In this document: positions 17,809-25,936 of the stretch, piece after piece
Numbering within the stretch: position 1 is the stretch's first letter
Layout of the letters: each line of letters begins with the position of its first letter
Assembly (NCBI RefSeq): GCF_000269865.1
Contig: NZ_AKKV01000021.1
Span: forward strand, 1 to 64,000
From: Fictibacillus macauensis ZFHKF-1
Lineage (GTDB): Bacteria > Bacillota > Bacilli > Bacillales > Fictibacillaceae
DNA length: 64,000 nucleotides
Reading direction: 5' to 3'
Position numbers and translations under genes: made by a program
Notes under the pieces: model-generated
Database searches by the model: none
Told to the model about the DNA's origin: nothing
The model's input: only the letters and a program-made list of their open reading frames with translations

Positions 17809-17834
17809 AAAAAACCACCCCTCGTTCGGGTGGT
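17809..17834 (-). terminator. Terminator of the minus-strand YjcZ gene
   Basis: ACCACCC/GGGTGGT stem with a 7-base loop and a TTTTTT tail on the minus strand. Confidence 0.8.
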
Positions 17835-17863
17835 CTTTTGCTCACAGATTGCCTAGTTAAGGC

Positions 17864-17959
17864 TTAACCGAACGCACAAGCACATCCAATGATAATTAAC
17901 AAAATGAACAGAACAACTATAAGGGCAAATCCATTGCCACAACCGAATCCATAAGACAT
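17864..17959 (-). CDS. YjcZ-family sporulation miniprotein
   Basis: A 31-residue hydrophobic miniprotein, MSYGFGCGNGFALIVVLF followed by ILLIIIGCACAFG. The G(N)GFALIVVLFILLIIIG core is the YjcZ family hallmark; such proteins are made in the late mother cell or spore and their role is unknown. GAGGAGG lies 7 bases before the ATG. A sigma-K-like promoter is visible upstream. It is below usual gene-length cut-offs. Its closest relative here is the divergent gene at 18172. Confidence 0.9.
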   Translation of the reverse strand: MSYGFGCGNGFALIVVLFILLIIIGCACAFG

Positions 17960-18000
17960 TTTGTTGCCTCCTCTTTCGAGTGAAATATAATCTACACTCC

Positions 18001-18028
18001 TAACATATGTCGGTGGCAAACATTGGGT
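18001..18028 (-). promoter_or_regulatory. Sigma-K-like promoter of the minus-strand YjcZ gene
   Basis: Minus-strand CATATGTTA (18001-18009) matches the sigma-K -10 CATA-N3-TA, with AC (18027-18028) 17 bases upstream at the -35 position, about 40 bases before the start codon. Confidence 0.55.
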
Positions 18029-18171
18029 ACCGGCACATTCGTCTATTTTTTGGATAGAAATGCGACTTGCCCAATTTCGTAGCTAATCCTACAAAGGCCT
18101 ATACATCTCCTATCGGATTGCCATATAGTGATAAGGAAATGTTGGAATCTCTAATAAAGGAGGAATAACAG

Positions 18172-18261
18172 ATGGGATATGCAATTGGCGGCAACGGTTT
18201 TGCCCTCGTCGTCGTACTCTTTGTCTTATTGATTATCATTGGTTGCGCATGCGCATTCTAA
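18172..18261 (+). CDS. YjcZ-family sporulation miniprotein, second copy
   Basis: A 29-residue miniprotein, MGYAIGGNGFALVVVLFVLL then IIIGCACAF, sharing GNGFAL-x-VVLF-x-LLIIIGCACAF with the divergent copy at 17864-17959. AAAGGAGG precedes the ATG by 7-8 bases. The two genes share an approximately 210-base divergent region and probably arose by duplication. Confidence 0.9.
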   Translation: MGYAIGGNGFALVVVLFVLLIIIGCACAF

Positions 18262-18322
18262 TGAACGCTAGTATCGCTTAGTAAATTCTTTTCCATTCAT
18301 TAGCCCTAACACAACCCATTTA

Positions 18323-18357
18323 AAAAGCACTGAGCGAGATGGCTCAGTGCTTCTTTT
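18323..18357. terminator. Bidirectional terminator
   Basis: AAGCACTGAGC / GCTCAGTGCTT, 6-base loop, T tails on both strands; ends the miniprotein gene and the convergent PBP gene. Confidence 0.9.
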
Positions 18358-20408
18358 TATTCTTTCGGTTTTTTACGTTTTTCTTTTAGTTTCCAATATT
18401 CTTCTAACGCTCGTTTACCGATTTCTTTATTTATATTTTCGCCTTTTGTTGCTCCAAATGGCGCTACAACTGCAAAGGCTACTTCTGGTTTATCGAACGG
18501 TGCATAGCCAACGAGTGTATGGTTGTCTTTATTACTAATTAGATTACCGTTGCTATCATACTTCTTAACCTCTGCTGTTCCTGTTTTTCCTGCAGCATTA
18601 TGATACACAGAGCTATTAAAGTCTTTCGCGGTCCCTTGAGACCCATGCATAACTTGCCAGAACCCTTGTTGAACACGGTTAATGTACTCAGGTCTCATGT
18701 CTATTTTATTTAGGATCTTCGGCTCAAAGCGATCAACAACCCTACCTTCTTTACCCGTTTCCGTCGAAGGCTCTCGTATTTCTTTCACAAGACGTGGTTG
18801 AACGCGATACCCACCGTTTGCAATGGTAGATACATACTGAACCATTTGAACAGGCGTATACGTATCAAACTGACCAATCGCTAAGTCAAGCATGTTACCG
18901 AGCTGTTGATAGCCACCATTGTAGCCCGTCGACTCATTAGGGAAATCAATTCCTGTTCGTATCCCTAAACCGAACTGACTAAAGTAATAGCGCATCACAT
19001 TATAGCCAAGTCGATAGTCATTTCCATAAAATTTTCGTTCATTATAACTATACTTACCAAGACGCATTGCAATATTAAACATGTATACGTTAGAAGAGCG
19101 TTCAAGAGCGGTAAGTTCATTGATACTACCCATGTTCGTATACGATTTTTTGGTGGTATTTCCGATTTTTACTGGGGCATCGTAAATATATTCGCCAGTA
19201 GAAATCGCACTTTTATGAAGACCTGTTAGTACAGTTGCCCCTTTGACGGCAGATCCCATTTCAAAGGCGTTAAATAAAGCGCCATAGGAATCGTTACTAT
19301 ATTTTCCGTCTTCATACTTCTTACCAGCAATGGCATAAATTCCACCTGTTGTCGGATTCATCATCACAATGTAGGCCGAATTCATTAGTTCATTTCCGCC
19401 TCTAGCTTTTGCCTTTTTTAATTCTTGTTCAACGATATTTTCTAAGTTATGTTGTAAATCCATATCAACGCTTAAAACTAAATCTTTACCTCGTTTACCC
19501 GCAATTACTTTTGGATCTCCGATGGTTTTTCCCGTTTTCGGATTGGTCATGTACACACTTTTTTCTTTCGTACCACGAAGAGTATCTTCATACTGTGACT
19601 CAATTCCCGAAACACCAATCTGATCATTATTGTCGTAATTTAAGGCTTGTAGGAAGGCCTGTTTTTCTCGTGGGATTTGTTTCACTTGACCAAAAATGGT
19701 CTTTAATGAATCCCCAAATGGATATTGACGATCCGCATCCGGCATTACATCAATGCCTGGAAGCTTATCTAGGTTTTCCGAAACGACCGAGATTTCTTCG
19801 TCGGTAAGCTCTTTTTTAATCGGTGATGGAGAATAGGCATAGCCTGTACTCATTTCTTTACGAACCGCTAACACGTTTAAGTCTTCTTTCGTGAGTGCTT
19901 GAATCTCATCTTTCGTAATGCGGCTTTGCAATAAATTATCGAGTTCTTTTCCTTTGAATTTCTTCGCCTCAGCGGCGCTGATCCGCGCATCTATGAGCTT
20001 CTTTAGGCCTTGTTCTTGAAGTGACTTTTTGAAAATGAAAAATTCTTGTTTGTCTTTTTCAGTAATTCTCTTTTTCTTGATCGTAACATGTTGTGCAATC
20101 CACTTAGCCGTGTCATATAATTCTTGAGACTTTGTACCCGATGTTTTCGTATATGTAAGCGTGAAATACGGTTTATTATCTACTACAACATTTCCGTAGC
20201 TATCAAAAATCTTTCCACGAGGCGCTTCTTTTTTCGCTTCTTCTTTTTTAATGGCCTCTGATTCTAAACGCTTTTCTTCACCTTGTACGATTTGCAATAC
20301 TCCTAATCGTAATATTAAAATCGAAAACAGCAGGAAGACTGCGACGAATAGTACATTCAGTCGAAAAGGAACATGGTTTTTCTTTTTCTTTTGGACCTTT
20401 TTTCCCAT
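18357..20408 (-). CDS. pbpA: Class B penicillin-binding protein (PBP2A/PbpH type)
   Basis: A 683-residue peptidoglycan transpeptidase. One N-terminal membrane helix (about 16-40) after a lysine-rich cytoplasmic tail, a PBP dimerisation domain starting at APRGKIFDSYGN, and the transpeptidase domain with catalytic S386 in SAVK, SSN at 438-440 and KTGT at 608-611. It builds lateral wall with a SEDS partner. Which of the B. subtilis paralogues PbpA or PbpH it corresponds to cannot be settled, so the symbol is provisional. It stands alone. Confidence 0.88.
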   Translation of the reverse strand: MGKKVQKKKKNHVPFRLNVLFVAVFLLFSILILRLGVLQIVQGEEKRLESEAIKKEEAKKEAPRGKIFDSYGNVVVDNKPYFTLTYTKTSGTKSQELYDTAKWIAQHVTIKKKRITEKDKQEFFIFKKSLQEQGLKKLIDARISAAEAKKFKGKELDNLLQSRITKDEIQALTKEDLNVLAVRKEMSTGYAYSPSPIKKELTDEEISVVSENLDKLPGIDVMPDADRQYPFGDSLKTIFGQVKQIPREKQAFLQALNYDNNDQIGVSGIESQYEDTLRGTKEKSVYMTNPKTGKTIGDPKVIAGKRGKDLVLSVDMDLQHNLENIVEQELKKAKARGGNELMNSAYIVMMNPTTGGIYAIAGKKYEDGKYSNDSYGALFNAFEMGSAVKGATVLTGLHKSAISTGEYIYDAPVKIGNTTKKSYTNMGSINELTALERSSNVYMFNIAMRLGKYSYNERKFYGNDYRLGYNVMRYYFSQFGLGIRTGIDFPNESTGYNGGYQQLGNMLDLAIGQFDTYTPVQMVQYVSTIANGGYRVQPRLVKEIREPSTETGKEGRVVDRFEPKILNKIDMRPEYINRVQQGFWQVMHGSQGTAKDFNSSVYHNAAGKTGTAEVKKYDSNGNLISNKDNHTLVGYAPFDKPEVAFAVVAPFGATKGENINKEIGKRALEEYWKLKEKRKKPKE

Positions 20409-20751
20409 TCCTTTTTTCCTCCTTCGTTATCTTACAATTACATTATAAAAATGAGTCCTCTCTTAGATTACTAAAGTTTCATAGGGATTCCAAGTTTTTC
20501 ATGCAATATTTAAGAAAATAAGCTGAATATTTTTCTTGCGAGCAACTAAGTAGGTTTTCCCTGTTAAAGGTATATTTTTACCACCTTCTAAAAATTTTAC
20601 CTCTAACGTTATTAAAATGCCATTCTTTTCAGAAAAAAATTATGGCGGAACAGTAACGAGTAACGTCGGGAAAGCGATCTACGATGTGGATTTTTCCATA
20701 GCTTTTGCGTGCCATAAGATGACCTATGCATATAGATGAGAACACGAACAA
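20409..20751. other. Intergenic region, no convincing gene
   Basis: About 340 bases between the PBP start and the patatin terminator. It should hold the pbp promoter. A 40-codon plus frame (20617-20739) and a 28-codon minus frame in the same stretch lack ribosome sites; I do not call either. Confidence 0.5.
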
Positions 20752-20794
20752 ACAAAAAAAGCCCAAAAAGCATGTATTGCTAGCTTTTTGGGCT
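20752..20794 (-). terminator. Terminator of the patatin gene
   Basis: AGCCCAAAAAGC/GCTTTTTGGGCT stem, then TTTTTTTG on the minus strand. Confidence 0.92.
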
Positions 20795-20806
20795 CAAATG
20801 AACGGT

Positions 20807-21664
20807 TTACAAGGTGTACAACCAGCTTTCTAACCGATTATGTAGCAGTGCTGCATCTTCAACACCTTGTTCATATAGAGCTGCCAATTTATATGGATTT
20901 CGTTCTGTTCGACTCACCTTTAACTTTTGCAGAGGACGAATAACAAACACTTCTTGTTTGCGCTCCAGTTGCTCAATGTAAGCTAACGTTTCATTATATG
21001 TTTTATACCGTTCTAATAAAACAGGCATAAGCCCTGGTAGCTTTTTATAAAGCTGTTTAGCCAACCAGTTCCACTTTGGCTTTTTTTTTCGGTATCCGAC
21101 GTTTTGGGTGAGAATAATAACATTGCGTCGGTGCCCGTCCCACTGTGCTTTTCGAATTGGAATGGGATCAGATACTCCACCATCAACAAGCATTTGCTCA
21201 TTATACGACACAGGTGGTGACATAAAAGGAATAGACGAGGAAGAACGTAAAATGGTCATAATATGTTCTTCATGCTCCTTACTATTGTAGTAAATGGGTT
21301 GACCTGTTGTAACATCGGTAGTCCCAATCACCAATTGCTCCTGTGCCTGATAAAACGTTTCAAAATCGAACGGTACATGCTTATTGGGAATGTCATCAAA
21401 AATAAGGTCCATTCCAAATAAACTTTTTTTCTTCAATAATAAATTTCGATAGGAAATATAATCCGGGTGTCGAACAAAATCAAGGTTAACGACCCGATTT
21501 CTTCCTTTTTGGCGAGACAAATAGGACATAGCATTGCATGCTCCTGCTGAAACACCGATTACATATGGAAAATATAAATCATGCTCCATAAAATAATCCA
21601 ATACACCTGCTGTGTACAGCCCTCTCATGCCTCCACCTTCAAGTACAAGGCCCGTTCCTTGCAT
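20807..21664 (-). CDS. Patatin-like phospholipase/esterase
   Basis: A 285-residue patatin-fold hydrolase with a Ser-Asp dyad: oxyanion loop LEGGGMRGLYTAG (8-20), nucleophile S39 in GVSAG, and D161 in DGG. It cleaves acyl esters of lipids in the cytoplasm. GAGAGGTAG precedes the ATG at 21664. It follows the HAD phosphatase gene by 21 bases, so they probably form one transcript; no functional link is known. Confidence 0.87.
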   Translation of the reverse strand: MQGTGLVLEGGGMRGLYTAGVLDYFMEHDLYFPYVIGVSAGACNAMSYLSRQKGRNRVVNLDFVRHPDYISYRNLLLKKKSLFGMDLIFDDIPNKHVPFDFETFYQAQEQLVIGTTDVTTGQPIYYNSKEHEEHIMTILRSSSSIPFMSPPVSYNEQMLVDGGVSDPIPIRKAQWDGHRRNVIILTQNVGYRKKKPKWNWLAKQLYKKLPGLMPVLLERYKTYNETLAYIEQLERKQEVFVIRPLQKLKVSRTERNPYKLAALYEQGVEDAALLHNRLESWLYTL

Positions 21665-21685
21665 GTTTATGCTACCTCTCTTCTT

Positions 21686-22462
21686 TTAAATCAAACCTGC
21701 TTTTCGTAACCCATACCAAATGCCATCTTCATGAACTGGTTTCGTAACAAAGTTAGCGGCTGCTTTCGCTTCTTGTAAACCATTGCCCATTGCAATACCT
21801 GTTCCTACATGCTGTAGCATTTCTATATCATTAAGCGCATCGCCAAACGCAAACGTGTTCTCGCGTTGAACAGGCGTTCTTTTTAATAACTCTTCAATCC
21901 CTTTAGCCTTAGAACCGCCTGAAGGCATAACATCTATTGCTAGTTGATGCCAACGGATAAAGTCAAATGTGCCATCATATTGTGTGCGATATCCCTCATC
22001 TTCAGGATGTTCACAAAATAAGAGGGCTTGATAGATCTCATTATGATGATAATAACTTGGATCAAACGTCGGATACGCTGGCAATAAATGCTTCGTACTT
22101 TCATGTACATTATCGGCAAATTCTTTATTTCCTGTAGCACAAGCGTGATCAAGAAACACCATTGGATGGTTAGACCGTTCCGCAATCGTTTCTAATTCCT
22201 TTAAACGTTCTACATCAAGCACTGCTTTATAAATCGGCTCACCTTTAAACACAACATAAGAGCCATTGAAACTAATAAACGAATCTATTTCTAACTCCTG
22301 TAAAATATGCTCAAACATAAAGGGAGCTCGTCCTGTCGCAATGCCGGCATGAATCCCCTTTTTCTTAAGTTCCGAAATCGCTTCTTTTGCAGAATCAGGA
22401 ATTTTTCCTGTTGCTTCATCGATCAATGTACCATCTATATCAAAAAACACCATTTTTTCCAT
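21686..22462 (-). CDS. Cof-type HAD phosphatase
   Basis: A 258-residue cytosolic phosphatase of the haloacid dehalogenase superfamily, Cof subfamily. Motif I DIDGT gives D8 and D10, motif II is GIATGRAP, and motif III/IV is FAFGDALNDIEMLQHVGTGIAMGNG near residues 195-220; the C2B cap lies between. It probably dephosphorylates sugar phosphates or flavin-type metabolites. It resembles B. subtilis YkrA. AAGGAG precedes the ATG. Confidence 0.88.
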   Translation of the reverse strand: MEKMVFFDIDGTLIDEATGKIPDSAKEAISELKKKGIHAGIATGRAPFMFEHILQELEIDSFISFNGSYVVFKGEPIYKAVLDVERLKELETIAERSNHPMVFLDHACATGNKEFADNVHESTKHLLPAYPTFDPSYYHHNEIYQALLFCEHPEDEGYRTQYDGTFDFIRWHQLAIDVMPSGGSKAKGIEELLKRTPVQRENTFAFGDALNDIEMLQHVGTGIAMGNGLQEAKAAANFVTKPVHEDGIWYGLRKAGLI

Positions 22463-22538
22463 TGTAACGTTCCACTCCTTATCTTTTATCTATGATGAAT
22501 TTCGTCTTGAAGTCTGTCAACTTTTCAGACTTCACGTA

Positions 22539-22568
22539 AAAAGCCTTCCCATTACGGAAGGCTTTTCC
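22539..22568. terminator. Terminator of yidC2
   Basis: AAAGCCTTCC / GGAAGGCTTT, 6-base loop, T tails both ways; lies between the yidC2 stop and the HAD gene start region. Confidence 0.88.
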
Positions 22569-22577
22569 ACACTTCAC

Positions 22578-23324
22578 TTACGAAGACATACGATTTAAAA
22601 TCACCGTCTGAACAATCGCAATCACATTTCCAACAATCCAATACATTGGCAGCACCGCAAATAAGTTCCAGGATGATACAACAATAATGAGCGGCATAAT
22701 GTAACCCATCATTTTTAATTGCGGATTCATTTCGTTCATTGATGCATTCATCACTTTTTGCTGCACAAACGTTGTTAGTGCGGCAATGATCGGAAGGAGG
22801 TGAAGAGAATCAGGATGTCCAAGTTGAAACCATAAAAAGCTATGCACGCCAATTTCCGGTGTGCGAATAATGGCATAATAGAAAGCTATGAGTATAGGCA
22901 TTTGTATGAGCAGTGGTAGACAGCCCATCGAAATAGGATTTACCTTGTGCTGCTGATACAGGTGCATCATTTCTTGTTGAAGCTTTCGCTGTGTTTCGCG
23001 ATCCTTACTGCTGTAGGTTTCTCGTAGCTTTACAATTTCAGGTTGCAATTCTTTCATTTTCTGTTGCTTTTTTTTCGAGTAGAGTGCTACTGGAATAAGC
23101 AATAAGCGAATGACAACAGTCAATAAGATAATAGCTAGTCCATACTCTCCTGAAAAATAACGAGCCACATGTCTAATGAGCCAAGAGAGTGGATAAACAA
23201 AATAGTGACTCCAAATGCCTGTACTATGTTCATCAACAGGTGCTCTACTGCACCCCGCAAGTACTACGATTCCTATCAATAAAAGCCATAACCGACCGTT
23301 TCGTGTGAGTCCTAATCGTTTCAA
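22578..23324 (-). CDS. yidC2: Membrane insertase YidC2 (YqjG type)
   Basis: A 248-residue lipoprotein insertase: signal ending VVLAGC (Cys25), five transmembrane segments, and the conserved hydrophilic groove Arg in TVVIRLLLIP; cytoplasmic loop KKKQQKMKELQPEI precedes the second helix. It inserts membrane proteins alone or with SecYEG. The start is TTG at 23324, seven bases after AAGGAGG, and that ribosome site is locked in a hairpin (23332-23376). A MifM-like leader frame runs through it, matching the B. subtilis mifM-yidC2 arrangement where YidC2 is induced when insertase activity falls. Distinguishing it from SpoIIIJ rests on that context. Confidence 0.88.
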   Translation of the reverse strand: MKRLGLTRNGRLWLLLIGIVVLAGCSRAPVDEHSTGIWSHYFVYPLSWLIRHVARYFSGEYGLAIILLTVVIRLLLIPVALYSKKKQQKMKELQPEIVKLRETYSSKDRETQRKLQQEMMHLYQQHKVNPISMGCLPLLIQMPILIAFYYAIIRTPEIGVHSFLWFQLGHPDSLHLLPIIAALTTFVQQKVMNASMNEMNPQLKMMGYIMPLIIVVSSWNLFAVLPMYWIVGNVIAIVQTVILNRMSS

Positions 23325-23610
23325 TATTGTTCCTCCTTGATTGTTTTGTAACATGACAAACAACCAAAGAAGAAGGACCTTCACAATCGTCGGGTGATAT
23401 TTTGTTATATTTACAATACATAATTCCTGTTCGCAAAAAATAAAACGACGTGAACGGTTGTCGCTTATTTTGCTTGTTTACGATCAATTGGGAATTTTCA
23501 AGTTGTAGATTCTGAGCTGAGATCAACGTCGGCATCTCTTTTGCAAAATGCTTACCGACGCTTATTAAAAGAACCGAAAACAACATGGAGACTAACAACA
23601 ATTCAGGCAT
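23245..23610 (-). CDS. MifM-like translational-arrest leader (candidate)
   Basis: An open frame directly upstream of yidC2. From the ATG at 23610 it encodes 121 residues: a membrane segment (LLLVSMLFSVLLISVG, 4-19), a polar middle, an aromatic stretch FTSFYFLR, then YNKISPDDCEGPS (68-80), an acidic cluster. It continues through the yidC2 ribosome site and 80 bases into yidC2. B. subtilis MifM likewise has an N-terminal membrane segment and stalls at a C-terminal acidic cluster just before a hairpin masking yidC2. The start is uncertain: GAGGAGG (23631-23637) is 20 bases before this ATG; an in-frame GTG is inside it. Homology is not shown, only architecture. Confidence 0.6.
   Translation of the reverse strand: MPELLLVSMLFSVLLISVGKHFAKEMPTLISAQNLQLENSQLIVNKQNKRQPFTSFYFLRTGIMYCKYNKISPDDCEGPSSLVVCHVTKQSRRNNIETIRTHTKRSVMAFIDRNRSTCGVQ
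23332..23376 (-). promoter_or_regulatory. Hairpin masking the yidC2 ribosome site
   Basis: On the minus-strand RNA, CCUUCUU (23370-23376) pairs with AAGGAGG (23332-23338) and GGUUGUUU (23358-23365) with AAACAAUC (23339-23346): 15 pairs with two G-U, a 4-base bulge and an 11-base loop. It fully covers the yidC2 ribosome site and begins just after the acidic codons of the leader frame. Confidence 0.75.
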
Positions 23611-23696
23611 GAACCATTCGATAGGACTCACCTCCTCAATGCTTAGTATACTACATTTCTTGATTTGTGAAAAACGCATACGTAAGTTCATAAAAA

Positions 23697-23736
23697 AAAG
23701 ACGGCGCTCCCATCAGGGAAACACCGTCTTTTTTCA
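23697..23736. terminator. Orphan terminator-like hairpin
   Basis: AAAGACGG / CCGTCTTT with A/T tracts on both sides. It lies between divergent genes (leader ORF and SASP), so neither annotated gene needs it. Confidence 0.7.
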
Positions 23737-23806
23737 AAGCTATAGGGGGATAAAATACTATACGGCAAAGGGCGCAGTTTTGACACAATTTTTTTTTAAA
23801 AAGGGA

Positions 23807-23837
23807 TGCATAATTTGAAAACCAATTATACACACTA
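23807..23837 (+). promoter_or_regulatory. Sigma-G-like promoter of the SASP gene
   Basis: GCATA (23808-23812) and CACACTA (23831-23837, one mismatch to CATACTA) with 18-base spacing fit the forespore sigma-G consensus, upstream of the SASP ribosome site. Confidence 0.6.
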
Positions 23838-23859
23838 GTAGTACAAGGAGGTGATACAT

Positions 23860-24066
23860 ATGGCACGTAACAACAGTTCAAATGAATTAGTAGTAAGTGG
23901 AGCTCAACAAGCTCTTGATCAAATGAAATATGAGATCGCTTCTGAATTCGGCGTACAACTTGGTGCAGACACAACTTCCCGTGCAAACGGATCAGTAGGT
24001 GGCGAAATCACAAAACGTCTTGTTCAAATGGCTGAACAACAACTTGGTGGCGGATACCGCAGATAA
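23860..24066 (+). CDS. Alpha/beta-type small acid-soluble spore protein
   Basis: A 68-residue SASP that coats forespore DNA and protects it from UV and heat. It has the invariant [24 protein letters not shown] block with the germination protease site at E25-I26, and [22 protein letters not shown] 23860 is used, 7 bases after AAGGAGG, rather than the GTG three codons earlier. It is a single gene with a sigma-G-like promoter and strong terminator. Confidence 0.96.
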   Translation: MARNNSSNELVVSGAQQALDQMKYEIASEFGVQLGADTTSRANGSVGGEITKRLVQMAEQQLGGGYRR

Positions 24067-24079
24067 CCAATCTCTCCTC

Positions 24080-24112
24080 AAAAAAAGGCAGCGAAAACGC
24101 TTGCCTTTTTTC
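24080..24112 (+). terminator. Terminator of the SASP gene
   Basis: AAAAAAGGCAGCG pairs with CGCTTGCCTTTTTT (one bulged base) around AAAA. Confidence 0.88.
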
Positions 24113-24138
24113 ATTGTTTCTTTGTTTATAAAAGAATA

Positions 24139-24170
24139 TAAAAATAGCCAGGGTTCTCGTATCCCTGGCT
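24139..24170 (-). terminator. Probable terminator of the thioesterase gene
   Basis: AGCCAGGG / CCCTGGCT, 9-base loop, followed on the minus strand by ATTTTTAT. Confidence 0.7.
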
Positions 24171-24263
24171 GGAAAAAGGTATCTTTATTATAACATGTAC
24201 TTCTTGAATTTGAAAAAATTAAAACGCTTTCTTTTCATTTTTTTTAACTTGCCACATCACCCC

Positions 24264-24782
24264 TTACTCCCACGGCTTTTGTGTACCAAACTCTTCAACT
24301 AACTTTTTACTGTTTTCGCGACGTTTTCTTCGACTTTCGGAACGTTCTTCAGCTCCGTTATGCAACCACTTTTCCTCTTCCGTTTCAGGAACGACTCTCG
24401 GAACAGGTGTAGGTTTTCCATCTGCTCCTAAAGCAACAAACGTTAAAAAAGAAACGGCACATATTTTTCGCTCGCCTGTAAAAAGGTTTTCTGATGTAAT
24501 CTTTACGAATACTTCCATTGATGTTTTATGTGTCCACGTTACAAACGATTCTAAACAGACGGATTGTCCCACTGATATGGGGTATAAAAAGTCAACTGAA
24601 TCCGTCGATGCTGTTACGACGTTACAGCGTGCATGCCGAATCGCTGAAATTGCAGCCACATCATCAATGTATGCCATTAGTTTTCCGCCAAACAATGTTC
24701 CATGATTATTCGTGTCTGGCGGCAATACAAAACTTGATTTTACCGTTCTCGATTCTCTTACTAGTTTTTCTTTTACGTCCAT
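24264..24782 (-). CDS. ykhA: Acyl-CoA thioesterase (YkhA type)
   Basis: A 172-residue hot-dog-fold thioesterase that hydrolyses acyl-CoA. The signature block PPDTNNHGTLFGGKLMAYIDDVAAISA (about 21-47) with the NHGTLFGG loop and following Asp is typical of the YciA/YkhA/cytosolic thioesterase family. The C-terminus carries a Lys/Arg/Glu-rich helix. GAGGATGAG precedes the ATG. Single gene. Confidence 0.88.
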   Translation of the reverse strand: MDVKEKLVRESRTVKSSFVLPPDTNNHGTLFGGKLMAYIDDVAAISAIRHARCNVVTASTDSVDFLYPISVGQSVCLESFVTWTHKTSMEVFVKITSENLFTGERKICAVSFLTFVALGADGKPTPVPRVVPETEEEKWLHNGAEERSESRRKRRENSKKLVEEFGTQKPWE

Positions 24783-24854
24783 AACTTCTCATCCTCTCCC
24801 ACTTTATTATATAGAAAAAAACCTCTGCCATACAGCAAAGGCTTAAAGAAATCA

Positions 24855-25751
24855 TTATTTTTTAACGATATCATGTCCACCAAACTCATTACGCAAGGCG
24901 GCAACCACTTTTCCGTGAAACGTATCATCTTCAAGCGAGCGAAATCTCATAAATTGACTCATGGCAATAACAGGAGCCGATGCTTGGTATTCTAACGCAG
25001 CTTCAATCGTCCATATGCCTTCTCCAGAAGAATTCATGACCCCTCGAATTTCCTCTAACTTAGGTTGCTTTGAAAAAGCGTTTTCCATAAGTTCCATTAG
25101 CCAACAACGAATAACGGATCCATTATTCCACACGCGTGAAACGGCCTTATAGTCATAGTCAAATTCGCTTTTATCCAATATTTCAAAGCCTTCTCCAATC
25201 GCTTGCATCATGCCATACTCAATACCGTTATGAACCATTTTCAAGAAGTGACCGCTACCAGCTACACCCGTTTTCATAAACCCATTTTTTATTGAAACTT
25301 TTTCGTACAGCGGAGAGACGTAATCAACCGCTTCTTGATCGCCACCTACCATGACACAAACACCATGGCGAGCACCATCCGTTCCTCCGCTCGTTCCACA
25401 ATCAACAAGATGAATGCCTTGTTCTTTTAACTCACTATACCGGCGTAACGTATCTTTGTATTTAGAATTTCCAGCGTCAATAATAATATCACCTTTTGCT
25501 AGATGAGGAACTAATGAACCGATGACTTGATCTACAATATCCCCAGCCGGAACGAGTAAAATGATAGCCCGGCGGCCGGTAAATTTTTGAACAAGCTCTT
25601 CTAAAGAATGAACACCTTGCGCTCCTTGCTTTGTGATTTCTTCCACCGCTCCTTTATTTTGATCGGTGGCAATCACGTTAAATTGATGATCCAACATATT
25701 GAGCGCAAGATTATAACCCATCTTGCCAAGTCCTACTAATCCTATTTCCAT
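24855..25751 (-). CDS. 6-phosphogluconate dehydrogenase, short NAD-type
   Basis: A 298-residue oxidative decarboxylase of 6-phosphogluconate to ribulose 5-phosphate, of the short YqeC/GndA-2 type. Rossmann motif GLVGLGKMGYNLA opens the chain and strand 2 ends IATDQN, an acidic residue favouring NAD over NADP. Substrate loops CGTSGGTDGARHG and HFLKMVHNGIEYGMMQ carry the catalytic Lys. ATG 25751 is taken over the TTG at 25772 because AAAGGAT is at proper distance. Confidence 0.88.
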   Translation of the reverse strand: MEIGLVGLGKMGYNLALNMLDHQFNVIATDQNKGAVEEITKQGAQGVHSLEELVQKFTGRRAIILLVPAGDIVDQVIGSLVPHLAKGDIIIDAGNSKYKDTLRRYSELKEQGIHLVDCGTSGGTDGARHGVCVMVGGDQEAVDYVSPLYEKVSIKNGFMKTGVAGSGHFLKMVHNGIEYGMMQAIGEGFEILDKSEFDYDYKAVSRVWNNGSVIRCWLMELMENAFSKQPKLEEIRGVMNSSGEGIWTIEAALEYQASAPVIAMSQFMRFRSLEDDTFHGKVVAALRNEFGGHDIVKK

Positions 25752-25936
25752 TCCTAACACATCCTTTTTCAATGGTAAAACATCCTTTTTAGTTATGCCA
25801 CAACCTTGTTTTTTTTAACCAATCTAGGTCGTTATTTATGCCGCTTATGAATCTCTTTTTAACGAAAAAGTCTTTTTACTCATAAAAATGCTGGAAAAGG
25901 AGTATAATATAAGTATTACAAATAAGGGGGATACCC

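Noticed and set aside
20617-20739. 40-codon frame in the PBP-patatin intergenic region.
   Set aside because: Looks partly coding-like but has no ribosome site or promoter; the opposite strand has an equally short frame.
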